The notes beneath the pieces were generated by a model. The model did no database searches. It was not told the origin of the DNA and saw nothing but the letters and a program-made list of their open reading frames with translations. This document shows positions 1-6,362 of a DNA stretch of 6,362 nucleotides, piece after piece (the first letter of the stretch is position 1; every line of letters begins with the position of its first letter). The position numbers were made by a program, and so were the translations under genes. The DNA is from CAWDPQ01 sp049642465 (GTDB lineage Bacteria; Acidobacteriota; Vicinamibacteria; Vicinamibacterales; 2-12-FULL-66-21). The stretch covers positions 1 to 6,362 of the forward strand of contig JBAROV010000193.1 in the NCBI GenBank assembly GCA_049642465.1. The letters are read 5' to 3'.

Positions 1-2582
1 GCATCGGCGCCGGTGGCATGGGCGAGGTCTACCGCGCTCGGGACACGACCCTCGATCGCGACGTCGCCATCAAGATCCTTCCCGAGCTGTTCGCGAGCGA
101 TCCGGACCGCCTCACCCGGTTCAAGCGCGAGGCAAAAACGCTCGCCGCGCTGAACCATCCGAACATCGCGCAGATTCACGGCGTCGAGGACTCCGGCGGC
201 ACGCACGCGCTCGTCATGGAGTTGGTCGACGGAGAAGATCTCGCGGCGCGGATCGCGCGCGGACCGATTCCTGTTGCCGAAGCCCTGCCAATCGCCAGGC
301 AGATTGCCGAGGCGCTCGACGCGGCGCACGAGCGCGGGATCGTCCACCGCGATCTGAAGCCGGCGAACATCAAGATCGCTCACGACGGGACCGTGAAGCT
401 GCTGGACTTCGGACTGGCGAAGGCCCTGGACTCGGGATCCAATTCGAGTGCGGAGGCAATGAACTCCCCGACGATTCTCGCGTCCGGACCGCAGGCGACG
501 GCCCACGGCGTGATTCTGGGGACCGCCGCGTACATGAGTCCCGAACAGGCACGCGGCAGAACGGTCGACAAGCGCGCGGATATCTGGGCATTCGGCGTCG
601 TGCTCTACGAGATGCTCACCGGCCGCTCTCCCTTCAAAGGCGACACCGTCACCGACGCGCTCGCCGCCATCGTCACCAGCGATCCTGACTGGACGAAGTT
701 GCCCGGCGGACTTCCGGAGCGCGTGATCGACGTGATGCGCCGCTGCCTGGAAAAGGATACGAAGCAGCGACTGCGAGACATTGGGGACGCACGAGCGGAA
801 CTGAGCGGACCGGTGCTCGGCGTCACGCCGAGCCGGAGCGGCATCTCGCCTGCGACGCGCCGATACGTCCCCGCGTGGATCTGGATCGGCGGCATCGTGC
901 TCGCGTTGCTGATCGGCGCGGTGGCCGGCAGTCAGCTGCGGCGCGAGCCACCAGCATCCCCCGCGCCAGTCAGCTTCGAAGTGACCGTTCCCGACCGACC
1001 TGGACCCGTGATTTCACCCGACGGTTCGCGCATTGCCTTCACATCTAGAGGCCGCCTCTTCGTTCGCGAGCTTCGCAGCGTGAGTGCGACGGAACTTTCC
1101 GGCACGGAGGGAGCGGTCAGTCCCTTCTGGTCCCACGATTCCTCGTCCATCGGTTACGGAGCAAACGGCAAACTGTGGCGAATTTCGCCAGCGGGCGGTT
1201 CACCTTTTCTGATTTGTAACCTGCCGCAGGGCCAATGGGACGCGGATGCGGGCGGAGCCTGGCTGCCGGACGGTTACATCACGTTTACGAACGGCGGCTC
1301 CCCCCTGTACCGCGTCGCGGCCATCGGATCCGACCCCGCGATCGTTGTGAAACCCCCTGAGGGAGTAGCCGCCCATTACCACGACGCCACCGCGTTGCCC
1401 GACGGACGAGGCGTACTGTTCGTGACGCACGGAGCGGGTGGGCCGGACACGCTCGAACTCTGGACCGGTAGCCAGCAACAGCAACTTCTCCAGTTGAAGG
1501 GGCAGGCAATCCACGATCCGGTCTACTCGCCGACGGGACACATCCTGTTCCATCGACAACCAGGTAATGCCGGACTTTGGGGAATCGCCTTCTCGCTGCC
1601 AAGCTTGAGCGTGAGTGGTGAACCATTCCTTGTCCTTCCTGGCGTCGGCTTGCCGTCGATCTCGAGCACGTCCAGCCTGGTGTACGTACCGGACGTTGAG
1701 ACTCCTCCGTCGCGACTCGTCTGGTTGAATCGCGAAGGCAAGGTACTCAGTCGGATCGAGCCGCCACGCATCATGGAACCGGGTCTCGCGTTGTCGCCTG
1801 ACGGAACGCGCGCGGCCCTTTCAGTGCGCACCGATGACAAGTGGGACATCTGGGTCATCACGCTCGGTACGGGTGCCGGCACGCGCGTCACCTCGGAGGG
1901 AACGGCCAGACGTCCGCGCTGGTCACCGGACGGCAAGAGCGTCGTCTACGACAGCGGGGCGCCTTCGACGCCGGTGGGCTCCGGGCAGGCTACGGCGACG
2001 ACGGTGAAGCGAGCGTCGGCGGATGGATCGGGAGAATTGGGTGAGTTCGGCGCCGGTCGCGACGCGGCGATGTCGCACGACGCTCAGCGTGTGCTCTTCA
2101 TGCGCGATTTCGATATCTTTTCTCGTGCGATGAACGGAGGTCAGGAAACCGGCGTTCTCGTGGGGCCAACAACCGATGGCTTCCCCGTGCCCTCGCCCGA
2201 CGGACGCCATCTGGCATTCATGACGCTGACGCCGACGCACGTCGGGGTATCGGTCGCGCCGATGTCTGCACCACAGAACCGATTGGCGGTCGGCACCGAG
2301 ACAAGCTGGTGGCCACGCTGGAGTCGCGACGGGCGACGATTGTTCTTCGCGACAACGAAGGATATCCAGCAGGTGGACGTCTATACCGAGCCGGCGCTCA
2401 GATTAGGAATTCCCAAGTCTGTGTTCCCCCGCACCGACCCGTCTTCCGGCGCGCCCGCTCCGTTCGATGTCTCACCGGATGGCGAGCGCTTTCTCGTCGT
2501 CGAGCCGGACAAATCGGTGTCCCGCGCTCGATCGATGGTGGTCGTGCTGAATTTCACGCCAAACGCGACCGGCTCTCGATGA
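1..2582 (+). CDS. Transmembrane Ser/Thr protein kinase with C-terminal PD40/TolB-like beta-propeller (5' partial)
   Basis: This is a Hanks-type Ser/Thr kinase joined through one membrane helix to a sensor-like propeller. The reading frame is open from base 3, where codons for IGAGG precede the ATG at 18 and complete a glycine-rich loop (GxGxxG, then V). The true start is therefore upstream, and the ATG at 18 is internal. Numbering from that Met: VAIK lysine K19, helix-C glutamate E38, HRDLKPAN catalytic loop (D112, K114, N117), DFG at 130-132, a Ser/Thr-rich activation segment, and GTAAYMSPE at 168-176. All catalytic residues are present, so it should be active. A hydrophobic segment at about 286-304 is the single membrane span. 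From about 320 to the end there are at least eight SPDG-like PD40 motifs (first at 333, last near 819), typical of TolB/WD40-like propellers. The kinase should be cytoplasmic and the propeller periplasmic or outside. This architecture is known to be abundant in Acidobacteria. Ligand and substrates cannot be read from the sequence. Confidence 0.95.
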   Translation, partial: IGAGGMGEVYRARDTTLDRDVAIKILPELFASDPDRLTRFKREAKTLAALNHPNIAQIHGVEDSGGTHALVMELVDGEDLAARIARGPIPVAEALPIARQIAEALDAAHERGIVHRDLKPANIKIAHDGTVKLLDFGLAKALDSGSNSSAEAMNSPTILASGPQATAHGVILGTAAYMSPEQARGRTVDKRADIWAFGVVLYEMLTGRSPFKGDTVTDALAAIVTSDPDWTKLPGGLPERVIDVMRRCLEKDTKQRLRDIGDARAELSGPVLGVTPSRSGISPATRRYVPAWIWIGGIVLALLIGAVAGSQLRREPPASPAPVSFEVTVPDRPGPVISPDGSRIAFTSRGRLFVRELRSVSATELSGTEGAVSPFWSHDSSSIGYGANGKLWRISPAGGSPFLICNLPQGQWDADAGGAWLPDGYITFTNGGSPLYRVAAIGSDPAIVVKPPEGVAAHYHDATALPDGRGVLFVTHGAGGPDTLELWTGSQQQQLLQLKGQAIHDPVYSPTGHILFHRQPGNAGLWGIAFSLPSLSVSGEPFLVLPGVGLPSISSTSSLVYVPDVETPPSRLVWLNREGKVLSRIEPPRIMEPGLALSPDGTRAALSVRTDDKWDIWVITLGTGAGTRVTSEGTARRPRWSPDGKSVVYDSGAPSTPVGSGQATATTVKRASADGSGELGEFGAGRDAAMSHDAQRVLFMRDFDIFSRAMNGGQETGVLVGPTTDGFPVPSPDGRHLAFMTLTPTHVGVSVAPMSAPQNRLAVGTETSWWPRWSRDGRRLFFATTKDIQQVDVYTEPALRLGIPKSVFPRTDPSSGAPAPFDVSPDGERFLVVEPDKSVSRARSMVVVLNFTPNATGSR

Positions 2583-2658
2583 AACGGATTCTCCACAACG
2601 CTCGCTCATTGTCGGCCAGTCGGCGCCGCCGGCCGGGATACTGTTCGAGCCAACCAAT

Positions 2659-2664
2659 GAGAGA
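2659..2664 (+). promoter_or_regulatory. Weak candidate ribosome binding site of the multicopper oxidase gene
   Basis: GAGAGA lies only 3 nt before the ATG at 2668, a poor and close Shine-Dalgarno match. The start is still well fixed. Reading upstream in frame, there is no ATG, GTG or TTG before an in-frame TGA at 2548-2550, and the peptide begins with a clean signal sequence. The 85-nt gap after the kinase gene shows no convincing promoter or terminator. Confidence 0.3.
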
Positions 2665-2667
2665 ACC

Positions 2668-4488
2668 ATGATCGCGATTTCATTGCTGCTCGCCCTCGTT
2701 TCAACAGCGGCGGTCGCCGAACCGATTTGGCCCAACGACAACGCGAGAACTGCCGGTCGGCTCGACGGCAACGTCCTCACGGTGCAGCTCGTGGCGGAGA
2801 TGGGGACGTGGCATCCGAACGGGCCGAAGGGCGCCGCCCTTGCGGTTGCTGCATTCGGCGAGGATGGCGCTCCTCTGTCGGTGCCGGGACCGTTGATCCG
2901 CGGCGTAGCGGGCACCAACGTCGTAGTGACGCTCCGCAATGCGCTCGGTTCCGAACTGCGCGTATGGGGATTGTGCGCGGCGGCGGGGCCGTGCGATCCG
3001 ATCTCGGTTGCCGCAGGCTCGTCTCGCGAGATTCGCTTTTCGCTTACGACGCCTGGAACGTACTACTACTGGGCCTCATGGTCTGCCAAGACACTGGCGT
3101 CGCGCCCGCGCGTCGAATCCCAACTGGGCGGCGCCATCGTCGTCGATCCGCCCGGTGGCGCTGTGGATGACAGAATTCTGATCGTGACTGCGCTGGCCAA
3201 TCCACAACCAGTCGGCCCGTGCGGCGCAGACACGGGTCCCGACGCAGTGTTCGCCATCAACGGCGCGTCGTGGCCGCATACGACGAGATTTCGCTACGAA
3301 GCGGATGAAACGGTGCGCTGGCGGGTGATCAACATGTCGTGCGATCAGCACGCGATGCACCTGCACGGATTTCATTTCACCGTGGAGTCCGCAGGCGATG
3401 GGACGACCGACCGGCAACTCTCCGAGTCCGAGCGCCGCACCGTCGTGACCGAGGCGATGGCGCCAGGCCGGACGTTCACCATGACGTGGAAGCCGACCCG
3501 GGCCGGAAACTGGTTGTTCCATTGCCACATGGTTGGCCACATGTCGGCGCCGCCGGAGAGTCTGCACTCGACGCACGACATCAGAAGCCACGCGGGAATG
3601 GCCGGCCTCGTGATTGGCGTCGAGGTCGCCGGCACAAAGGGTGCCGCTACGCCGGCTGACAGCGCGCCTGTGAGGCGTCTCTCGCTCGTCCTGACCGAAG
3701 AACCGAATCGATACGGGAACCGCACCGGATATCGCGCCCAGATCGAGGGCATCGACGCGCCGCGTCTCGACGCGGGGCCCGTTCCCGGGCCCGTCATGGT
3801 GCTCCAGCGAGGCGAGCCGACTGAAATCACCGTCGTGAACCGCATGAAGGAACCGACGGCGATTCACTGGCATGGCATGGAAATCGAGAGCTACTTCGAC
3901 GGCGTCCCTGGCTTCGGCGGCAGCGGCACCCACATCGCGCCGCCTGTGGAACCCGGGCGCTCCTTCATCGTCCGGATGACACCGGCACGAGCCGGGACGT
4001 TCATCTATCACACGCACTGGCACGACGAAGCGCAACTCGCGGGGGGCATCTACGGTGCGCTGCTGGTGATGGAACCCGGCGAGCGCTACGACCCCGCGAC
4101 TGACCACATCGCGATCATTGGTCTCAATGGCGTGTTGGTTGACGGGACGCGCGAGCCATTCGCATTGAACGGCCGGGCGGCACCCGCGCCCATCTCGATG
4201 CGAGCCGGCGTGCCGAACCGACTTCGTCTCATCAACATCACTCCCAACAATGTGGCGCTCACGGTGTTCCTCGTGGATCAGTTCGAAACGGTTCGTTGGA
4301 AGATGCTGGCGAAGGACGGCGCGTCCGTACCATCGCCGCAGAGCGAACTACGCGTCGCCCGGCAGCAGATCGCAGTCGGTGAGACGTACGATTTCGAGAT
4401 CGACGGCCCACGGCCCCGCCGTTTATGGCTCGAGGTACGCCGAGGGAACGGTGAGTGGGTGCTCCAGGCGCCGGTGCAGATACGGTAG
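2668..4488 (+). CDS. Secreted four-domain multicopper oxidase with permuted copper-domain order
   Basis: Multicopper oxidases oxidise substrates one electron at a time at a type 1 copper and reduce O2 to water at a trinuclear cluster. This 606-aa protein starts with a signal peptide (cleavage likely after AVA, residue 17), so it is exported. Four cupredoxin domains can be traced. D1 (about 18-165) has the fold motifs but no copper ligands: the HWHG position reads RVWGL and the HxH position YYYWAS. D2 (about 166-322) has HAMHLHG (H228, H231, H233) and HCHMVGH (H285, C286, H287, H291), then GM at 310-311. D3 (about 335-470) has HWHG (H400, H402) and HTH (H448, H450). D4 (about 480-606) has FALNGR and RLRLINIT but no copper histidines. 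One T1 site and all eight trinuclear-cluster histidines are thus present, so activity is expected. In laccases the HWHG domain comes first; here it comes after the T1 domain. The substrate (phenolic, metal ion or other) is unknown. No partner genes are adjacent. Confidence 0.93.
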   Translation: MIAISLLLALVSTAAVAEPIWPNDNARTAGRLDGNVLTVQLVAEMGTWHPNGPKGAALAVAAFGEDGAPLSVPGPLIRGVAGTNVVVTLRNALGSELRVWGLCAAAGPCDPISVAAGSSREIRFSLTTPGTYYYWASWSAKTLASRPRVESQLGGAIVVDPPGGAVDDRILIVTALANPQPVGPCGADTGPDAVFAINGASWPHTTRFRYEADETVRWRVINMSCDQHAMHLHGFHFTVESAGDGTTDRQLSESERRTVVTEAMAPGRTFTMTWKPTRAGNWLFHCHMVGHMSAPPESLHSTHDIRSHAGMAGLVIGVEVAGTKGAATPADSAPVRRLSLVLTEEPNRYGNRTGYRAQIEGIDAPRLDAGPVPGPVMVLQRGEPTEITVVNRMKEPTAIHWHGMEIESYFDGVPGFGGSGTHIAPPVEPGRSFIVRMTPARAGTFIYHTHWHDEAQLAGGIYGALLVMEPGERYDPATDHIAIIGLNGVLVDGTREPFALNGRAAPAPISMRAGVPNRLRLINITPNNVALTVFLVDQFETVRWKMLAKDGASVPSPQSELRVARQQIAVGETYDFEIDGPRPRRLWLEVRRGNGEWVLQAPVQIR

Positions 4489-4508
4489 CAGCTGCCACGC
4501 CCCCTTCT

Positions 4509-4592
4509 TTGAACCCTTGAACCTCTTGAACCTCTTGAACCTCTTGAACCCTTGAACCCTTGAACCCTTGAACCCTTGAACCCTTGAACCCC
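4509..4592. repeat. Tandem repeat block of TTGAACCC / TTGAACCTC units
   Basis: Ten head-to-tail units were read directly: one 8-mer TTGAACCC (4509-4516), three 9-mers TTGAACCTC (4517-4543), five 8-mers TTGAACCC (4544-4583) and a final TTGAACCCC (4584-4592). The units are nearly perfect and variants are grouped rather than mixed, which points to recent slippage expansion from neighbouring founders. The block lies between the stop codons of two convergent genes. All units face one way, so it does not form a simple hairpin and is not a classical terminator. Function is unknown; copy number may vary between strains. Confidence 0.95.
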
Positions 4593-4624
4593 TTCGGAAC
4601 CCCTTCGGAACCCCTTCGGAACCC
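4593..4624. repeat. Tandem repeat block of TTCGGAACCCC units
   Basis: Three 11-bp units TTCGGAACCCC (the third ends CCCT instead of CCCC) directly follow the TTGAACCC block and stop 9 nt before the stop codon of the convergent hydrolase gene. The unit shares the TT...GAACCC skeleton with the preceding 8/9-mers, differing by a CG insertion-like change. The left edge of the whole array (4502-4516, CCCTTCTTTGAACCC) also resembles a degenerate longer unit. The two blocks probably share an ancestor. Confidence 0.9.
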
Positions 4625-4633
4625 TTTCACCTC

Positions 4634-5755
4634 TCACCGCGCCGTGAGCTTGCGGATCAACTCGACTTCCTCCGCGCGGTACGGCGAGCCGTCGGCCCTG
4701 AACACTTCGTGGAACCAGACCGGCGGCTCGCGGTCGGCGTAGGGCTGCTTCCATGAATCCCACGGCAGGTGGGTCTGCGTCTTGCCGATCACCAAGCCCC
4801 AGTTGTAGGCCGCGAGGTTGTGCCTTTTCGCGATCGGGAGCGAACCCTCGAACGTGCTGCCATTCCCACGCGCCATGTACTCGGTGCAGAGGAGCGGCCG
4901 CCGATAGCGCTTGAGCGACTGAAGACGCCTCTCGAACACCTCGGCCTTGTCGTAGCTGTGGAATGACACCACGTCCGATAGTGCGATCTGCTGTCTGGCG
5001 GTCTCGCTCATCTTCTCCTCGGCCGACCAGTCACCCTGCCAGACGCCGCTCGTCAGCGGCTGCTGCGGCCCTGCGCTGCGCGCCCACGCGAATGCCTGCG
5101 GCAGCAGCTTCAGCACGAGCTCAACCTTGTTGGCCGGCTCCTGCGCGCGGTAGCTGGATCCGTTCATGTTGTCCGGCTCGTTCCACACGTCCCAGGCGAC
5201 GACGCGAGCATCCTTCGCCAGGAAGCCTACGACGCCTTTGACGTAGGCTTCGAGGCGTGAGTGCTCCTTGGGGTCCTGCAATGCCTTCGCGCCAGGGCTC
5301 TGGAGCCAGCCGGAGTTGTGGACGCCCGGTTTGGGCGCACGCTGCCGGCCCAGCTGCGGATTCGGATCCCACACCGAATCGAACAGCACGAACATCGTCT
5401 TGATGCCGTGCTTGTCGGCGATGGCGAGGAACTCGAGCAGTCGCTTCTTGAAGCCGTCGGCGTCCTGCTGCCAGAGCAGGTCGTGGAGGAACACGCGCAT
5501 CGTGTTCATCCCGATGCGCGCCGCCCAGCCCAGCTCGGTGTCGATCCGCTTGGGATCGAACGTGTCGGCCTGCCACATCTCGAGCTCGTTGATGGCGCTC
5601 GCGGGTACGTAGTTGGCGCCAACCAGCCACGGCTGCGCCTTGTACCAATCGTTGGCCTGCTGCTCGGACCAGCGACCTGGCGTCGTTGCTGGCGGCGTCT
5701 GTGCAAGCACGGCGACGCCCAGAATCGTTAGGATCAGTGTCGACAGTGTTCGCAT
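4634..5755 (-). CDS. Secreted glycoside hydrolase, clan GH-A TIM barrel (GH5/cellulase-like)
   Basis: This 373-aa retaining glycoside hydrolase belongs to the clan GH-A type, which includes endoglucanases, mannanases and xylanases. A signal peptide covers residues 1-18 (hydrophobic LSTLILTILGVAVLA, cleavage likely before Q19). There is no lipobox cysteine, so a soluble exported enzyme is likely. The barrel shows WLVGANYVP at 43-51 (strand 1), MNTMRVFLHD at 83-92, the acid/base motif WDVWNEPD at 188-195 with E193, VSFHSYD at 263-269, the nucleophile motif LLCTEYMARG at 288-297 with E292, and AAYNWGL at 315-321. The spacing of the two glutamates, about 100 residues, fits the clan. No carbohydrate-binding module is visible. 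Exact family and substrate are not resolved; similar proteins are often labelled cellulase or 1,4-beta-xylanase. The ATG is supported by a good ribosome binding site and the signal peptide. vapC ends 21 nt upstream on the same strand; the 3' end converges on the oxidase gene across the repeat array. Confidence 0.9.
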   Translation of the reverse strand: MRTLSTLILTILGVAVLAQTPPATTPGRWSEQQANDWYKAQPWLVGANYVPASAINELEMWQADTFDPKRIDTELGWAARIGMNTMRVFLHDLLWQQDADGFKKRLLEFLAIADKHGIKTMFVLFDSVWDPNPQLGRQRAPKPGVHNSGWLQSPGAKALQDPKEHSRLEAYVKGVVGFLAKDARVVAWDVWNEPDNMNGSSYRAQEPANKVELVLKLLPQAFAWARSAGPQQPLTSGVWQGDWSAEEKMSETARQQIALSDVVSFHSYDKAEVFERRLQSLKRYRRPLLCTEYMARGNGSTFEGSLPIAKRHNLAAYNWGLVIGKTQTHLPWDSWKQPYADREPPVWFHEVFRADGSPYRAEEVELIRKLTAR

Positions 5756-5760
5756 GTCTT

Positions 5761-5766
5761 CTCCCT
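5761..5766 (-). promoter_or_regulatory. Ribosome binding site of the glycoside hydrolase gene
   Basis: On the minus strand AGGGAG sits 5 nt before the ATG at 5755, inside the 21-nt gap after the vapC stop codon. It is a clear Shine-Dalgarno match and fixes the start. It also shows that the hydrolase can be translated independently of vapC, even if both are on one transcript. Confidence 0.7.
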
Positions 5767-5776
5767 AACTCCTACT

Positions 5777-6181
5777 CTACGCTCGACCGTACAGCGAAAT
5801 CGGCAGGACGCCGGCGAACCTGATGAAATCAGCATCGGTCGTCAGGATAGGCAGATTGCGCCGTTCCGCTACCGCGCAGATCAGAAAATCCGTATTCGAT
5901 CCCTGAACGCCTCGAGCGCGGCACGTATTGAAATGCTCGGCCGCGCGTTCGAAGTCTTCTCGCTCGAGGGGTTCATCCAAAAAAGACCTGAGGTGATCGC
6001 GCAGCCGCTCGAACGCCGCGTGCGTCCGAACACCGCTGAGCAATTCCTGTCGTATCACGCCGATCATGGCTACCCGGCCTTCTTCAATGAGCGAACGAAG
6101 TTCAGCGACGGCTGGATTCGCCGACGGGCTTCTGCGCCGGAGCGCAAGCGACCAGACGGATGTATCGACGAGTACTTTCAC
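5777..6181 (-). CDS. vapC: VapC-type PIN-domain ribonuclease toxin
   Basis: This 134-aa single PIN domain is of normal VapC length. VapC toxins are Mg2+-dependent RNases that cut specific RNAs, often tRNA or rRNA, and are blocked by VapB. The acidic active site is complete: D6 in VLVDTSVW, E46 in IRQELLSG, D98 in SNTDFLICAVA, and D116/D118 in LTTDADF. The start codon is GTG at 6181-6179; its GTGA overlaps the TGA of the upstream antitoxin gene by 4 nt, and no separate Shine-Dalgarno is visible. Translation is therefore probably coupled to vapB, as is usual for these modules. The stop is TAG at 5779-5777. The RNA target cannot be told from sequence. The module is probably functional, since nothing in it is broken. 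Confidence 0.93.
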   Translation of the reverse strand: MKVLVDTSVWSLALRRRSPSANPAVAELRSLIEEGRVAMIGVIRQELLSGVRTHAAFERLRDHLRSFLDEPLEREDFERAAEHFNTCRARGVQGSNTDFLICAVAERRNLPILTTDADFIRFAGVLPISLYGRA

Positions 6182-6362
6182 CGCCGACGCCGCTGTTTCT
6201 TGTAGTTGTACTTGGAATCGTATTCGACGGTTCCGAAGATCCTGGTGATCTGAGCCTGTTTCCGGCGCGCGATATATTCACGCAGGGCTTCCGTCACGGC
6301 TTCTTTCTTGGTCCGACGGCCGCCGACGGCGACGGCTTCTTCCACCAACGCAGGGTCGAGGT
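6178..6362 (-). CDS. vapB: VapB-type antitoxin (5' partial, runs off window edge)
   Basis: Reading the reverse strand from 6360 gives 60 residues and a TGA stop at 6180-6178, with no internal stop. The N-terminus, which would hold the start of the DNA-binding ribbon strand, lies beyond the window. Visible are LDPALVEEAVAVGG, then RRTKKEAVTEALREYIARRK, the two-helix pattern of ribbon-helix-helix VapB antitoxins, followed by IFGTVEYDSKYNYKKQ and four terminal arginines. In VapB proteins the C-terminal segment wraps the PIN toxin and blocks its active site, often with an Arg entering the acidic pocket; the basic tail here fits that role. The gene overlaps vapC by GTGA. The VapBC complex normally represses its own promoter, which here lies outside the window. 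Confidence 0.88.
   Translation of the reverse strand, partial: LDPALVEEAVAVGGRRTKKEAVTEALREYIARRKQAQITRIFGTVEYDSKYNYKKQRRRR

Noticed and set aside
2612..2636. GC-rich possible stem (CGGCC...GGCCG) between the kinase and oxidase genes, as a terminator
   Set aside because: The stem is only 5 bp with a 13-nt loop and no T-run follows. Such short GC inverted repeats are expected by chance in this DNA.
2309..2671. Plus-strand open frame of 120 codons spanning the end of the kinase gene and the gap before the oxidase
   Set aside because: It is in another frame over the propeller coding region, Arg-rich and without a domain, and it ends inside the oxidase start. The kinase frame explains this DNA.
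3076..4107. Long antisense open frame of 343 codons within the oxidase gene
   Set aside because: It lies wholly opposite a gene with clear copper motifs, and its Arg/His-rich product shows no domain. High GC makes long antisense frames common.
4509..4624. CRISPR array
   Set aside because: Units are 8-11 bp with no spacers, so this is a simple tandem repeat.
4278..4763. Minus-strand open frame through the repeat array, giving a Gly/Ser/Lys-rich repetitive peptide
   Set aside because: The periodic peptide is only a reading of the stop-free DNA repeats, and the frame overlaps coding sequence of both neighbours. No start signal or domain supports it.
5261..5731. Plus-strand open frame of 156 codons opposite the hydrolase
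   Set aside because: It is antisense to the signal peptide and first half of the hydrolase, with no domain and no ribosome binding site that I can support.

Overview
The window is high-GC bacterial chromosome with four complete or nearly complete genes and one partial gene. The gene mix is a Ser/Thr kinase fused to a PD40/TolB-like propeller, a secreted multicopper oxidase, a secreted clan GH-A glycoside hydrolase and a VapBC module. Together with the high GC, this fits a soil-type acidobacterium, possibly of the Vicinamibacteria group. That placement rests on family knowledge; there is no rRNA or other marker here to confirm it.

Layout. Bases 1-2582 (+) hold a transmembrane receptor-type protein kinase whose first few codons lie before the window. 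After 85 nt, 2668-4488 (+) encodes a secreted four-cupredoxin multicopper oxidase. A short-unit tandem repeat array (4509-4624, TTGAACCC-type units followed by TTCGGAACCCC units) separates it from a convergent gene. That gene, 4634-5755 (-), is a secreted glycoside hydrolase. Upstream of it on the same strand, 21 nt away, is vapC (5777-6181, -, GTG start). vapC overlaps by 4 nt with the end of vapB (6178-6362, -), which was found by reading the reverse strand at the window edge and runs out of the window.

How they work together. vapB and vapC form a translationally coupled type II toxin-antitoxin pair. The hydrolase gene follows closely and could be co-transcribed with it, although it has its own good ribosome binding site. 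The kinase and the oxidase are on the same strand, but no sequence evidence ties their functions together. Both the oxidase and the hydrolase carry signal peptides, so both act outside the cytoplasm; a shared role on plant or polymer material is speculation.

Most interesting point. The oxidase has a complete set of type 1, 2 and 3 copper ligands, but in reversed order along the chain compared with laccases. The T1/HCH domain precedes the HWHG/HTH domain, and these two are flanked by two copper-free cupredoxin domains. The chain reads as a tandem duplication of a two-domain oxidase in which each half has lost the complementary half-site.
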